A DNA stretch of 64,000 nucleotides from Peribacillus simplex NBRC 15720 = DSM 1321 (GCF_002243645.1 NZ_CP017704.1:3304001-3368000), one strand, 5' to 3'; positions 51,815 to 60,479 are shown, numbered from the stretch's first letter. A program made the numbers and translations. The notes: generated from the sequence alone by a model not told the origin.

Positions 51815-52490
51815 GATTGAAGAAATTTGCGAGACTCCTGCCTTAATAACTGGTTAGTCGACAAAATCTGATCGTTGATTTCCACTCCAGGCACTCGCTT
51901 TCCGCGGGCGGTCCGCCCTCGGCGCCTCTGCGCCTGCGGGGTCTCCCCTGGACACGCTTCTCCCGCAGGAGTCTCGTACCTTACGTTCCAATCAACTTTG
52001 TTTTAAAATTTATAGAAATCCTTTTGTCGACAAACTGGTTACTTTCTCATTCCGAGCAAGTACGGTTTGACGACAAAAGGGGGTACGGAATGGTCTCATC
52101 CCGAACCATGGTTTTAAAAAAGATTTGGTTATCCTTCATGTTTTTTTACTTTTTATATGGATGAAACAACATTAGATTGAAGAAATTTGCGAGACTCCTG
52201 CCGAAATAACTGGCTAGCCAAGACCCCACAGCCGCTTGCTTTGATGCGGCTTGGCAGACAGTCGGCGGAAAGGGAGCGGATTTCTGAAATCAATTGGAAC
52301 GTTTTTTTGAGGGTTTGTAATCTGATCGTCGATTTCCACTCCAGGCACTCGCCTTCCGCGGGCGGTCCGCCCTCGGCGCCTTTGCGCCTGCGGGGTCTCC
52401 CCTGGACACGCTTTTCCCGCAGGGTCTCGCACACCAGCTCCATCAACTTTGTTTTAAAATTTAATAGAACTTCTTTTGTCTACAGTTTTA
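51815..52490 (+). repeat. Repeat family 1, composite copies E and F with GC-rich modules
   Basis: Copy E (about 51818-51870) has only the start of the core and then a GC-rich module (CTCGCTTTCCGCGGGCGGTC, then GCGCCTGCGGGGTCTCC, 51875-51990). Copy F (52170-52310) has the complete core, followed by a second GC-rich module (52322-52436). Linkers between them match 20690-20850. The modules are the same pieces seen in copies B-D, so the area looks like a cluster of recombined units. No protein is encoded; open frames here are shadows of the repeat. Confidence 0.8.
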
Positions 52491-52517
52491 CTTGCTCATT
52501 CCGAGCAAGTTTTTTTA
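52490..52517 (+). terminator. Terminator at the end of the repeat cluster
   Basis: ACTTGCTC-ATTCC-GAGCAAGT with seven T residues. Confidence 0.78.
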
Positions 52518-52534
52518 TTGAAATATGAAAAATA

Positions 52535-52569
52535 AAAGCTATGTGAATATAAGTTTTCACATAGCTTTA
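52535..52569 (-). terminator. Terminator after the SDR remnant
   Basis: AAAGCTATGTGAA / TTCACATAGCTTT with a T-rich stretch on the minus strand (GCTTTTATTTTT). Confidence 0.75.
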
Positions 52570-52594
52570 TCTATAAAATGAATGTTATTTTTCG

Positions 52595-52700
52595 TTATGA
52601 GATTAATGCTAATTTCGCTATATTCGGCGTGGTACCGCCATCTATACGGAAATCTGCACCTGTGATGTAACCCCAAATTATTTTGGAACTCCTGCCAAAA
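52595..52700 (-). pseudogene. C-terminal fragment of a short-chain dehydrogenase
   Basis: On the minus strand the frame GRSSKIIWGYITGADFRIDG followed by GTTPNIAKLALIS and a stop matches the typical SDR end (YITGADFRIDGG). No Rossmann or YxxxK part is present upstream, where the PadR gene occupies the other side. A terminator still follows, so this was once a full gene. Confidence 0.65.
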
Positions 52701-52719
52701 ATCCTGCTTTTGAGTAAAC

Positions 52720-53250
52720 TTACAATTCTTTTATCTTAATTCTTCTAATTAACTCTTCAAACCAATATATTGTGTGATCTGTTCTGGTCGAAAAATAGCC
52801 ACCCAAAAATTCACGAATATTCTCGTTGCCTTTAGGTTCTGGCTCGAAATTCCCAAGCTCCTCCCAAATAGCCTTGATGGAATGTACTTTTTTTTCTAAT
52901 ATATCTACTACTTTATCCCGATCTACATACTTGATGTTAGCTAAACCAACAATCATTTCCTTAATTTCATCCGCATTTTCAAATAATTTATAGATTTTTT
53001 TGGGTAGTTCTTCGCGACCCTTAGCCGTAATCGCAAATACTTGTTTATCAGGCCGATGTTCTTCTTTTATTACTTCAACTGGCTCGACTAAACCTTGTTT
53101 TACCAATGACTCAAAATGGTAGTACAGTTTACTTTCCGTTAACCCGCCTAGGCGATCCAGTGGAATGGGTTCTGAAAGCTGCTTTTTTAATTTATAAGGA
53201 TAGTTTTTATCCTCCATCAGCTTGCTCAATATAAAAATTTGAATAGACAT
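52720..53250 (-). CDS. PadR family regulator (long type)
   Basis: 176 residues with the PadR winged helix (LSEPIPLDRLGGLTESKLYY, then KQVFAITAKGREELPKKIY) and a helical C-terminal (Vir_act_alpha-like) part of about 80 residues. It follows the ABC-2 membrane protein by 46 bp on the same strand. It probably represses this pair; a perfect palindrome (54530-54545) precedes the operon. Confidence 0.85.
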   Translation of the reverse strand: MSIQIFILSKLMEDKNYPYKLKKQLSEPIPLDRLGGLTESKLYYHFESLVKQGLVEPVEVIKEEHRPDKQVFAITAKGREELPKKIYKLFENADEIKEMIVGLANIKYVDRDKVVDILEKKVHSIKAIWEELGNFEPEPKGNENIREFLGGYFSTRTDHTIYWFEELIRRIKIKEL

Positions 53251-53296
53251 TTTCTACGCTCCTTTAAGAAGTATTATCTCCTTATTGTAGCAAAAC

Positions 53297-54478
53297 CTAA
53301 GCTGTGATTTCAGCCGCATTCTTTTCAACTTCTGTTTCAGAAACCTGCCCTGGCATTGGTTTTTGTATAAACGCGACAATAGCCATATTAATTAACATCG
53401 AACCGGCACCAACCGCAGCCATTGACCAAATATACGGACTTGGACTGATGCTGCCATATAGGTTTGCAAAGTACGCTTGCACCGAGTAATACATCGGTGA
53501 AATGTGGCTCATCCATTCATATGGTAAATGCATCATATCACGTGTGATAGTGGCACCATTTGCTATTGTTTGTGTTAATAAGATCGGTAAGTTTAAAATC
53601 ATGCCGCCTTCACCAAATAAGAAGATTAAAACCGCGGTGAAATTAAAACATACCATATAGTTTAGTATTTGTTGACCTACTATACCGAAGAATAGGTCAC
53701 CGCTTGGCTTGTCAATTAAATACGCTACACCTACAGCAATGACTGATGAAATAACTGCAATCAATAGCGCTGTTAATTGTGCATAAATGAATAAACGTGT
53801 TTTACTAGCTTTTCCACGGCTGGCTCTAAATGCACCTACTATTTGCATCGCCCCGATCATCGCCCCAACATAACCGGCCATTGTTAAGAACATAGGCAGC
53901 ATATTATTATTCATGCCATCTGGTATTTCGTTGATTGTAACTACATTTCCTACATAAGATTTCTCAATCTTTTCGGCTAATTCAGCGGCTTGCTTTTCTG
54001 GTACATTAAAGTTCATCAATACGCCCTGAGCTGTTTGTTGTGAGAATTGAGTGCTTAACTGGTTATTAATTTCAGTTACGATAGCATTCATGGTAGAAGA
54101 AACGACTGTTGCCCCTGCCTCATTGATTGTAAAGTCGATGCTTGATGACGCTTCACCTTTTTGCATATTTGCAGAGAAGGTTTTTGGGATGTGTACGACT
54201 AATGCTAAATCATTTTGTTCCAATTCTTTTAAGGCTTGTTTATTGGTTATATCCGTCTCGATTTCTTTAAAGGGTAAATTTTCTTGTAACTGTTCGGCAA
54301 TCATTGCCCCATTTTTACCAGCATCATCATTGATGATGGCGATCGGTAATTTATCGACATTTCCTGGAATGGCTGTATACCCAGGCAAGAAGATGCCTAG
54401 CATGACAACTGCATAGAAAATCCCCATAAAGATTGCCGCAGTTGCACCTCTTGTTTTTAAGAATGCAGTAAATTTCAT
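53297..54478 (-). CDS. YhgE/Pip-like ABC-2 family membrane protein
   Basis: 393 residues. One N-terminal span (GATAAIFMGIFYAVVMLGIF), a periplasm-side domain of about 160 residues (LPIAIINDDAGKNGAMIAEQ) and five to six C-terminal spans. This is the layout of the YhgE/Pip N-terminal domain and DUF3533/SNG1 proteins, which export drugs or attach to type VII secretion. No ATPase gene is beside it. It leads an operon with a PadR regulator. Confidence 0.85.
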   Translation of the reverse strand: MKFTAFLKTRGATAAIFMGIFYAVVMLGIFLPGYTAIPGNVDKLPIAIINDDAGKNGAMIAEQLQENLPFKEIETDITNKQALKELEQNDLALVVHIPKTFSANMQKGEASSSIDFTINEAGATVVSSTMNAIVTEINNQLSTQFSQQTAQGVLMNFNVPEKQAAELAEKIEKSYVGNVVTINEIPDGMNNNMLPMFLTMAGYVGAMIGAMQIVGAFRASRGKASKTRLFIYAQLTALLIAVISSVIAVGVAYLIDKPSGDLFFGIVGQQILNYMVCFNFTAVLIFLFGEGGMILNLPILLTQTIANGATITRDMMHLPYEWMSHISPMYYSVQAYFANLYGSISPSPYIWSMAAVGAGSMLINMAIVAFIQKPMPGQVSETEVEKNAAEITA

Positions 54479-54529
54479 ATGTTGAATCCATCCTTTTGAT
54501 TTAATTTCAGTATTTTACTCCATTTGAAG

Positions 54530-54545
54530 TACTCTAATTAGAGTA
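54530..54545. promoter_or_regulatory. Perfect palindrome, candidate PadR operator
   Basis: TACTCTAATTAGAGTA, 16 bp, 52 bp upstream of the start of the ABC-2 gene; a further GAGTACTTTG half site lies 10 bp to the right. Confidence 0.6.
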
Positions 54546-54630
54546 GTTTAAATCGAGTACTTTGTATTTTATTTTATTTTTTTCAAAAAGTCAATTGAAA
54601 AATTTTATGTTTTTTTATGTATATGAAAAA

Positions 54631-54675
54631 ACTCCCAACAAAGCAGAACGTTAAATCTTCTACTTTGTTGGGAGT
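54631..54675 (-). terminator. Minus-strand terminator upstream of the ABC-2 gene
   Basis: A 13-bp perfect stem ACTCCCAACAAAG / CTTTGTTGGGAGT; on the minus strand TTTTTT follows. No minus gene lies to its right any more, so it may be a relic of a lost gene or a leader attenuator of the operon at 54478. Confidence 0.65.
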
Positions 54676-54776
54676 AACTATTACATTCTTTGAGGAAGTT
54701 ACAATAAAGTTTGCTTCAAACTGCCCCGTTAGTAACATTTTTATTCTATTGAATTTTCAAAGATTTTATTGTTCGT

Positions 54777-55121
54777 GAAGAACTGTACTTAGCTTGGCAG
54801 ATTAGCATTCCAAAAGGTTCAAAGAAGGAATACAGAGATGTGCAGTCTTCTTTTTTATCAGGTTTCGTTCTTCAAATTATCAATGTCAAAAGCATATTGT
54901 TCTATTTAACCGTGTTGAGTGCGTTTATTTTACCGTTTAATGAATCGCTTAAATTCGTAGCTATCTATTTAGCCTTAACCATTTTCCTGGGATGGATGGC
55001 ATTGCTTTTGTGGTCAGGATTCGGCTCGCTGTTCAAAGATTTTTTTGCTAAACATGACAAGTCATTTCGGTTAATTATGTGTTTGTTATTGATTTACTCT
55101 GCCGGTACAATTTTTCAGTGA
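54777..55121 (+). pseudogene. 5'-truncated LysE family exporter
   Basis: The plus-strand frame reads ELYLAWQISIPKG then SSFLSGFVLQIINVKSILFY and continues to a normal LysE end (KSFRLIMCLLLIYSAGTIFQ). Only the C-terminal half (three spans) is present; the N-terminal part with the PGP motif is missing. A GTG at 54840 has no ribosome site. It is homologous to the intact exporter at 29814. Confidence 0.75.
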
Positions 55122-55149
55122 TTCCCCAAAATGGAGCAACAGTAACTCT

Positions 55150-55215
55150 TACAGCTAACGGGTTTGGCTGAAGAGCGGAGCTGTCTTTATGTTTATAAAC
55201 GAAGCATTCTTATTT
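55150..55215 (+). repeat. Repeat family 2, copy 2
   Basis: AGCTAACGGGTTTGGCTGAAG followed by GAGCTGTCTTTATG; partial and diverged. Confidence 0.5.
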
Positions 55216-55272
55216 TATAAACAATGACATTAATGCAGGCTTTTTTTCATACGATATATTTGAGGTGAAAAA

Positions 55273-55713
55273 ATGACAAGAGTAAGTTACCGAAGTTCAG
55301 ACGTTGACTTAATGGCAAGGATGATGAGGGCAGAGGCCGAAGGTGAAGGATTACAAGGAATGTTATATGTAGGAAATGTAATTGTTAATCGTGTTAAAGC
55401 AAGTTGTTTAGACTTTAAAGATTTAAGAACAATTCCACAGGTCATTTTTCATGTACAAGGAGGAAATTATTCTTTTGAAGCTGTTCAAAAAGGTAATGTA
55501 TTTTATCAAAGAGCGAGAACTGCTGAAAAAAGATTAGCAAAACAGAATTTGGATTATTGGAGACAACATCCAGGGAAATATGCGCTTTGGTATTTTAATC
55601 CATATGCTCCATGCCCTCCAACATGGTACGATCAACCTTTTGCTGGTCAATTTAAAAATCATTGTTATTATGAACCAAAACCTGGAACATGTGCAAGTGT
55701 TTATACAGGTTAG
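55273..55713 (+). CDS. cwlJ: Spore cortex-lytic cell wall hydrolase CwlJ
   Basis: 146 residues, about the size of B. subtilis CwlJ (142 aa). It begins RVSYRSSDVDLMARMMRAEA and has GEGLQGMLYVGNVIVNRVKA, FYQRARTAEKRLAKQ and FKNHCYYEP, all close to CwlJ. The fold is the SleB-type Hydrolase_2 with the catalytic Glu in RAEAEGEG. Start ATG follows GAGGTG. CwlJ is stored in the spore coat and hydrolyses cortex on Ca-dipicolinate release. In many bacilli it is next to gerQ, which is not seen here. Confidence 0.93.
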   Translation: MTRVSYRSSDVDLMARMMRAEAEGEGLQGMLYVGNVIVNRVKASCLDFKDLRTIPQVIFHVQGGNYSFEAVQKGNVFYQRARTAEKRLAKQNLDYWRQHPGKYALWYFNPYAPCPPTWYDQPFAGQFKNHCYYEPKPGTCASVYTG

Positions 55714-55740
55714 GCTGTCTAGGGGCTATTATTTCATTTC

Positions 55741-55768
55741 AAGGAGCTGATCAGCAGCTCCTTTTTTT
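55741..55768 (+). terminator. Terminator after cwlJ
   Basis: Perfect 9-bp stem AAGGAGCTG / CAGCTCCTT with a 5-base loop and a run of T. Confidence 0.9.
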
Positions 55769-55854
55769 ATGCATCAAACGGGCACTTCAACAAGGAATTG
55801 TGGAACTTATGGTAAAATAAAGGAAATGATGGATTGTTGTTTGGGGGATTTTTA

Positions 55855-56037
55855 GTGGAAGCTATTATATTTTTTGTTTATTTAATTATTGGGTTATTCA
55901 TTCTCTATATAGTTATTGAAACAGCAGTAAGGAAAGGAATTAACAATTCAATTATTGGTCAATTTCTTGAAAAAAAGTATGGAGTTAAAGAAGATAAAAA
56001 GTCATTTCTTGATGATGATTTAGATAATGAAAATTAA
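55855..56037 (+). CDS. Small single-span membrane protein (60 aa)
   Basis: GTG start at 55855, after TTGGGGGATT; the frame from TTG 55834 overlaps that site. Residues 1-25 are a hydrophobic helix (MEAIIFFVYLIIGLFILYIV), followed by a polar tail ending FLDDDLDNEN. Family unknown. A hairpin at 56136-56170 follows. Confidence 0.6.
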   Translation: MEAIIFFVYLIIGLFILYIVIETAVRKGINNSIIGQFLEKKYGVKEDKKSFLDDDLDNEN

Positions 56038-56135
56038 ACGGATTATTAAGATAAGGGATTCCTATGGAAATTTATATTACGAACCCTTTTATTAAAACAA
56101 AATCGACAAGACGACAAGAATGATTGTCCTCAAAC

Positions 56136-56172
56136 AGGCGCTTTCCTATAACAAGGAACAGCGCTTTTATTC
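56136..56172 (+). terminator. Terminator after the 60-aa gene
   Basis: GCGCTTTCC / GGAACAGCGC with a short loop, then TTTT; imperfect stem. Confidence 0.55.
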
Positions 56173-56195
56173 ATTTCAATTGTGGAACAGCACAC

Positions 56196-56558
56196 TTATT
56201 CAGCGTCTTTCCGAGGGCGACGAAATTCGGCGTAGTACACCTTCCGCTTTTCTGGTCCCGATTCAATATTTTCGATGAAAGCTGTTTTGGCTTCCTCCAG
56301 TAACAAACTATTTAATTTTCGAAGCTTTATTGGTCCCATTCCTGGCAACTTATCAGGTATATGTACTTCGAAATTCCCCTGCCGTTTATAAAAGCGAATG
56401 CACCCAAGCCCGATTCTTTCCACTTTCCCCAAGGTATATGTAAATTCAAATCGTTGCTGAATGAATGAAGATAACTCAGGCAGCCCTAAACCTTCATAGA
56501 GGGGAGGGAAGTCATGATAAACTGGAGGTTCTTTGAATGATATTGAAGAGATCTTCAA
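56196..56558 (-). CDS. Hypothetical protein (120 aa)
   Basis: TTG start at 56558, eight bases after AAAGGAGGAG. Soluble, no signal peptide. Recognisable only by composition: N-terminal FKEPPVYHDFPPLYEGLGLP, middle KVERIGLGCIRFYKRQGNFE, C-terminal basic (KRKVYYAEFRRPRKDAE). It looks like a compact alpha/beta domain. It stands alone; I do not recognise a family. Confidence 0.65.
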   Translation of the reverse strand: MKISSISFKEPPVYHDFPPLYEGLGLPELSSFIQQRFEFTYTLGKVERIGLGCIRFYKRQGNFEVHIPDKLPGMGPIKLRKLNSLLLEEAKTAFIENIESGPEKRKVYYAEFRRPRKDAE

Positions 56559-56969
56559 ATAGATACTCCTCCTTTGGTGGAATAAAGATAGACATACGTT
56601 GACTATATTATTGTGCTAGAGGCCAATTTTTTAAACAGCCTTACAGTAGTCGTGCTTCCCTGTAATCAGGAACCGTGCTGATAAGATCCTTCAAAATGAG
56701 GAAGCATACCTAAGATTTTTAGATCTTAGAAGATAAGGTTAAAGACTGTATAAATGTATACCGAATTCAATCTAGGAATGTAACCTTTCTTTCAATTGTT
56801 GTGGAAATCCTAAGAATTCTAGAGCAGTCGTGAGATTGTGATTAGTTTATTGAGGAAGGTTAGTTCATTCGAACTGTACTTAACGTTTGTATCCTTTTTG
56901 AATAAATTACTCCTGTAAAAGCCAGATTATTAACATAGGAAATATGTGTGATAAAAATGAGGGTCCTCT
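56559..56969. other. Intergenic region, no recognisable gene
   Basis: About 410 bp before the germination permease. A short imperfect hairpin (GCTTCCCTGTAATCAGGAACCG) lies near 56658-56681. Otherwise nothing was seen. Confidence 0.3.
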
Positions 56970-58061
56970 ATGAACCAAGCTGGTGTTAATGAAAAGTATA
57001 AGGTATCGCCATTCTATGTGTTATTTTTAGTGCACTCCATGCAAACTGGATTAGGCGTGTTAAATTTTCAAAGAGATTTAGCTAAGGCGACGGGAACAGA
57101 TGGCTGGATCTCCATACTCCTAGCCGGACTGATTGTTCATGTATTAATTTGGGTTATATATAAGATTTTCAGTATTGTTCCTGGTGATCTCATATACGCT
57201 AATAACCATGCGTGGGGTAAATGGATTGGGAATTTCTTTAGTCTCTTATTCATTCTGTACTTTTTCGCCCTTGGTATGACGATCATAATCGGCTATATAA
57301 ATGTTGTACATGTTTGGATGTTTGACGAGGTACCTTCTTGGGCATTTGCTTTGGTTTTCCTGATTCTGATTTATTACATCATTACGGGAGGGTTCCGAAC
57401 CATTACGGGTATTGCCTTTTTAACTGTAATCTTTTCATACTGGCTTTTAATTGTACCTCTATATGGCTTTAAATACGCGGATTTCACCGGAACTCTTCCA
57501 ATATTCGATCATACATTATTGGAAATAATGAAAGGAACTAGAAGTACTTCATTATCAATGCTTGGTTTTGAAATGATCCTGATGTTTTATCCGTTCATCA
57601 AAAATGCAAAAAAATCACAAAAGTATGCTCATGGAGGAGCCTTGGCCACTACGTTATTGATCCTATTAATTTATTTTGTTTCGACAGTCTTTTATTCACA
57701 GGAACAGTTGGTCCTTACCCTATGGCCAACACTCTCATTGACCAGTGTCATTGAATTCCCCTTTATTCAACGTTTCGAATACATAACTGTTTCTTGGTGG
57801 GCCATCGTCATCATTCTCAACATGGTCATTCCTTTGTGGGCTGCCAGCAGGGGTGTCAAGCGCTTATTCAACGTCCAGCAAAAGTATCCCTTATGGGTAA
57901 TGTCCATAATCATACTACTCGTCAATATATTCTTTTTCGATGTCGATTCCTTATTTATATTAAATAAAATGATCAATCCATACTGGGTGTGCTTCCTTGT
58001 TATATACTTGCCTCTTCTTTTGATCTTAATAAGCATAAAAAAGTGGAGGAAACGTTTATGA
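56970..58061 (+). CDS. GerAB/GerKB-type spore germination permease
   Basis: 363 residues, ten hydrophobic segments, APC-like spore germination family. N-terminal VSPFYVLFLVHSMQTGLGVL and LAKATGTDGWISILLAGLI fit GerAB (the GTDGW block is diagnostic). Normally encoded with GerAA and GerAC subunits; neither is here. The stop overlaps ATGA and the new frame has only seven codons (MTNYHLI), as if a gerC start were followed by a truncation. The GerAB subunit binds germinant. It may be an orphan B subunit that joins other receptors. Confidence 0.9.
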   Translation: MNQAGVNEKYKVSPFYVLFLVHSMQTGLGVLNFQRDLAKATGTDGWISILLAGLIVHVLIWVIYKIFSIVPGDLIYANNHAWGKWIGNFFSLLFILYFFALGMTIIIGYINVVHVWMFDEVPSWAFALVFLILIYYIITGGFRTITGIAFLTVIFSYWLLIVPLYGFKYADFTGTLPIFDHTLLEIMKGTRSTSLSMLGFEMILMFYPFIKNAKKSQKYAHGGALATTLLILLIYFVSTVFYSQEQLVLTLWPTLSLTSVIEFPFIQRFEYITVSWWAIVIILNMVIPLWAASRGVKRLFNVQQKYPLWVMSIIILLVNIFFFDVDSLFILNKMINPYWVCFLVIYLPLLLILISIKKWRKRL

Positions 58062-58109
58062 CAAATTATCATTTAATATAAAAAGCAAAGAATTAATAAT
58101 ATATTACTC

Positions 58110-58150
58110 AGTCAAATTCGAAGAAAAGAGAGTTTGCCTGCAGTTTTATT
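58110..58150. repeat. Remnant of the family 1 terminator hairpin
   Basis: CAGTCAAATTCGAAGAAAAG followed by AGAGTTTGCCTGCAGTTTTAT matches the hairpin of copies A, C and D with several changes. It may end the ger unit. Confidence 0.6.
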
Positions 58151-58191
58151 CTATAATAGCTAAAGGTACTCTAGAGGATCTTTAATTTTAA

Positions 58192-58233
58192 TTAAAAAAA
58201 TACGAGCGAAAGTTAATTCACTCGTATTTTTTT
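58192..58233 (-). terminator. Terminator overlapping the fabF stop
   Basis: AAAAAATACGAG / CTCGTATTTTTT; on the minus strand T residues follow. It could also act on the plus strand. Confidence 0.85.
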
Positions 58234-59453
58234 AAAACGATAGCTGCATTATGACCTCCAAAACCAAATGAATTTGATAGACCAATACTTATTTCCACTT
58301 TACGAGCAACACCTGGTACATAATCTAAATCACATAATGAATCAGGCTTTTCTAAGTTGATGGTTGGAGGAATAATTCCTTCCTGTAAACTTTTTGCCAA
58401 AGCAATTGCTTCCACGCCTCCAGCTGCACCTAACATGTGACCAAGCATAGATTTATTGGCTGTTATTGGGATTTGATAAGCTTTTGATTCAAATAGTTTT
58501 TTAATTGCCAGTGTCTCAGATCGATCTCCAACTTCTGTACTTGTTGCATGAGCACTAATAACATCAATCTCTTCAGGAGAAATTTTTGCATTTTTCAAAG
58601 CCATTTTCATTGCAAGATAGGCTCCTTTTCCTTCTGGGTGTGTAGCTACCATATGATAGGCATCAGAACTCGCACCATACCCAATGACTTCTGCATAAAT
58701 TTTTGCATCTCTACGTAAAGCGTGAGACAAAGATTCCAAGATTAAAATTCCTGCTCCTTCGGACATGACAAATCCATCTCGATTTACATCAAAAGGACGG
58801 CTAGCTTTAGCTGGATTATCGTTTCTCGTTGATAATGCTGTAGCATTACCAAAACTAGCTAAAGATAAATCTGTTATAGCTGCTTCTGCTCCTCCTGCAA
58901 AAACGGCATCAGCTTCTCCAAAGCGAATAAGTCTGAATGCTTCACCAATAGCTGTATTTCCGATCGCACAAGCAGAAACAGGGGACATAGTAGGTCCCAT
59001 TGCGTTCCACTTGATACTAATTTGGGCTGCGGCAGCATTTGAAATCATGGCTGGTACCAGGGTTGGACTAACTCTTCTTGGACCTTTCTCTCGAAGAGTA
59101 TCCACATTATCAATCAATGTTTCAATTCCTCCTATCCCCGAACCAACATATACGCCAAGTCTTTCTAGATTGATATCATCAATATCTAAATTAGAATCAG
59201 TCCAAGCTTGTTCAGCGGCAGCCAAAGCAAATTGAGTAAAGCGATCTAGACGTCGTGCTTCATTTTTCCCTAAAGTATCATCTGCATTAAAATCACGAAT
59301 AACTCCTGCAATTTTTGCTTTATGATTGCTTACGTCAAATGTATCAATAGAGGAAATGCCCGACTTCCCTTCAGTCAGATTTCTCCAAAATTTTTCTACG
59401 TTGTTTCCAATAGGAGAGACTACTCCCATTCCGGTAATAACGACTCTTTCCAT
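58218..59453 (-). CDS. fabF: 3-oxoacyl-[ACP] synthase II
   Basis: 411 residues, normal FabF length. Catalytic triad: C162 in SACAIGN, H302 in SAHATSTEVGD, H339 in NKSMLGHMLGAAGG, with K334 near. It condenses malonyl-ACP with acyl-ACP in fatty-acid elongation. It is a solitary copy: no fabH, acpP or fabG around, while bacilli usually have fabHA-fabF elsewhere. It could be an additional copy. It is divergent from an MLTR-type regulator with a 120-bp shared promoter region. Confidence 0.92.
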   Translation of the reverse strand: MERVVITGMGVVSPIGNNVEKFWRNLTEGKSGISSIDTFDVSNHKAKIAGVIRDFNADDTLGKNEARRLDRFTQFALAAAEQAWTDSNLDIDDINLERLGVYVGSGIGGIETLIDNVDTLREKGPRRVSPTLVPAMISNAAAAQISIKWNAMGPTMSPVSACAIGNTAIGEAFRLIRFGEADAVFAGGAEAAITDLSLASFGNATALSTRNDNPAKASRPFDVNRDGFVMSEGAGILILESLSHALRRDAKIYAEVIGYGASSDAYHMVATHPEGKGAYLAMKMALKNAKISPEEIDVISAHATSTEVGDRSETLAIKKLFESKAYQIPITANKSMLGHMLGAAGGVEAIALAKSLQEGIIPPTINLEKPDSLCDLDYVPGVARKVEISIGLSNSFGFGGHNAAIVLKKYE

Positions 59454-59479
59454 TTTTCATCACTCCAAATGAATAGTAT

Positions 59480-59515
59480 ACTTGTATTATACTTCGGAGT
59501 TATCCTATTACAAGT
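59480..59515. promoter_or_regulatory. Candidate operator between fabF and the MLTR-type gene
   Basis: ACTTGTA and TACAAGT arms (7-bp inverted repeat, 22-bp spacer) in the divergent promoter. TATTAT/TATAAT-like boxes overlap it. Confidence 0.45.
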
Positions 59516-59574
59516 GAGTGTTTATCCTGGTATAATAACTACTAGGTTAAATTGTTATGATGGAGGTTTTAGAA

Positions 59575-60429
59575 ATGAATGATAAAACCAGACTGGAAGC
59601 TTTGTCTTCATTTTTGAAAACTAAGCGATCCCAAATAAAGCCTGAATCTATAGGTATACCTGCAGGTACACGGAGAAGAACACCTGGCTTACGAAGAGAA
59701 GAAGTTGCACATTTGGCGGGAGTTAGTACTACTTGGTATACGTGGCTAGAGCAAGGTCGGGATATAAAGGTCTCTACAAGCGTATTGGATTGCATATCTA
59801 CAGCTCTACAATTAAATAAAGATGAACGAGAGTATCTATATGATTTAGCTTTAGAAGTGAAATCATCCATTATTCATCGAAAGAAGGATCAGCCAAAACT
59901 TAGTCCTTCTTTGGAAAGAATTTTAGCTGAGTTAACGTATTGCCCTACTATCATTACAGATCGACATTGTCATATTGTAGGCTGGAACAATGCTGCTGCT
60001 CATGTATTTTTAGATTTTGAACAACTCCCAGATGACCAACGAAATTTGATCCATCTAGTTTTTACAAGAAAAGAATTAAAATCATTAGCTGTGAATTGGG
60101 AGCATTTTGTTAAAGGATTTCTTTCCATTTTTCGTGCCTATTATGGTCACTACTTAGGTGATGAATGGTATAACCTATTTATTAAAGAAATGAGTAATTC
60201 TCACCCGGAATTTCAATCTTTATGGCAAGAAAGTCAAGTGAGCAAAGCTCCAGAAATGATGATTGAATTTAGACATGCTAAAGCCGGAAAGATGCTGTTT
60301 AATTTAACTTCCCTCCAAGTCCAGGGGGACATGGACTTAAGGTGCAGTATCTATACACCAGTAGAGGGAACAGCTACAGAAGATAAATTAAAACGATTAA
60401 TGAAAAAAATCTCCATTGAAAGTTCATGA
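59575..60429 (+). CDS. XRE regulator with MLTR/MmyB-type ligand-binding domain
   Basis: 284 residues from ATG 59575, eight bases after GGAGG. The HTH is typical of the MmyB group: PAGTRRRTPGLRREEVAHLA and GVSTTWYTWLEQGRD. The C-terminal domain (about 105-284) is the PAS-like MLTR ligand-binding domain (CPTIITDRHCHIVGWNNAA), known in some members to hold a fatty acid. It is divergent from fabF, so it probably controls that gene in response to an acyl ligand. This pairing is inference from position. Confidence 0.88.
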   Translation: MNDKTRLEALSSFLKTKRSQIKPESIGIPAGTRRRTPGLRREEVAHLAGVSTTWYTWLEQGRDIKVSTSVLDCISTALQLNKDEREYLYDLALEVKSSIIHRKKDQPKLSPSLERILAELTYCPTIITDRHCHIVGWNNAAAHVFLDFEQLPDDQRNLIHLVFTRKELKSLAVNWEHFVKGFLSIFRAYYGHYLGDEWYNLFIKEMSNSHPEFQSLWQESQVSKAPEMMIEFRHAKAGKMLFNLTSLQVQGDMDLRCSIYTPVEGTATEDKLKRLMKKISIESS

Positions 60430-60479
60430 TCCAGCATATTTACTGTGCCGAAAAATTCCAACTAAGGTGTTTTTTCTTA

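Noticed and set aside
51815-52490. CRISPR-like or coding origin of the repeated blocks
   Set aside because: Units are of unequal length, found dispersed elsewhere, contain hairpins and have no regular spacers; ORFs in them are shadows of the GC-rich module.
52617-52660. GGCGTGGTACCGCC looks like a T-box core on the plus strand
   Set aside because: It is the reverse complement of the codons for GGTTP in the SDR fragment on the minus strand; there is no terminator or Stem I.
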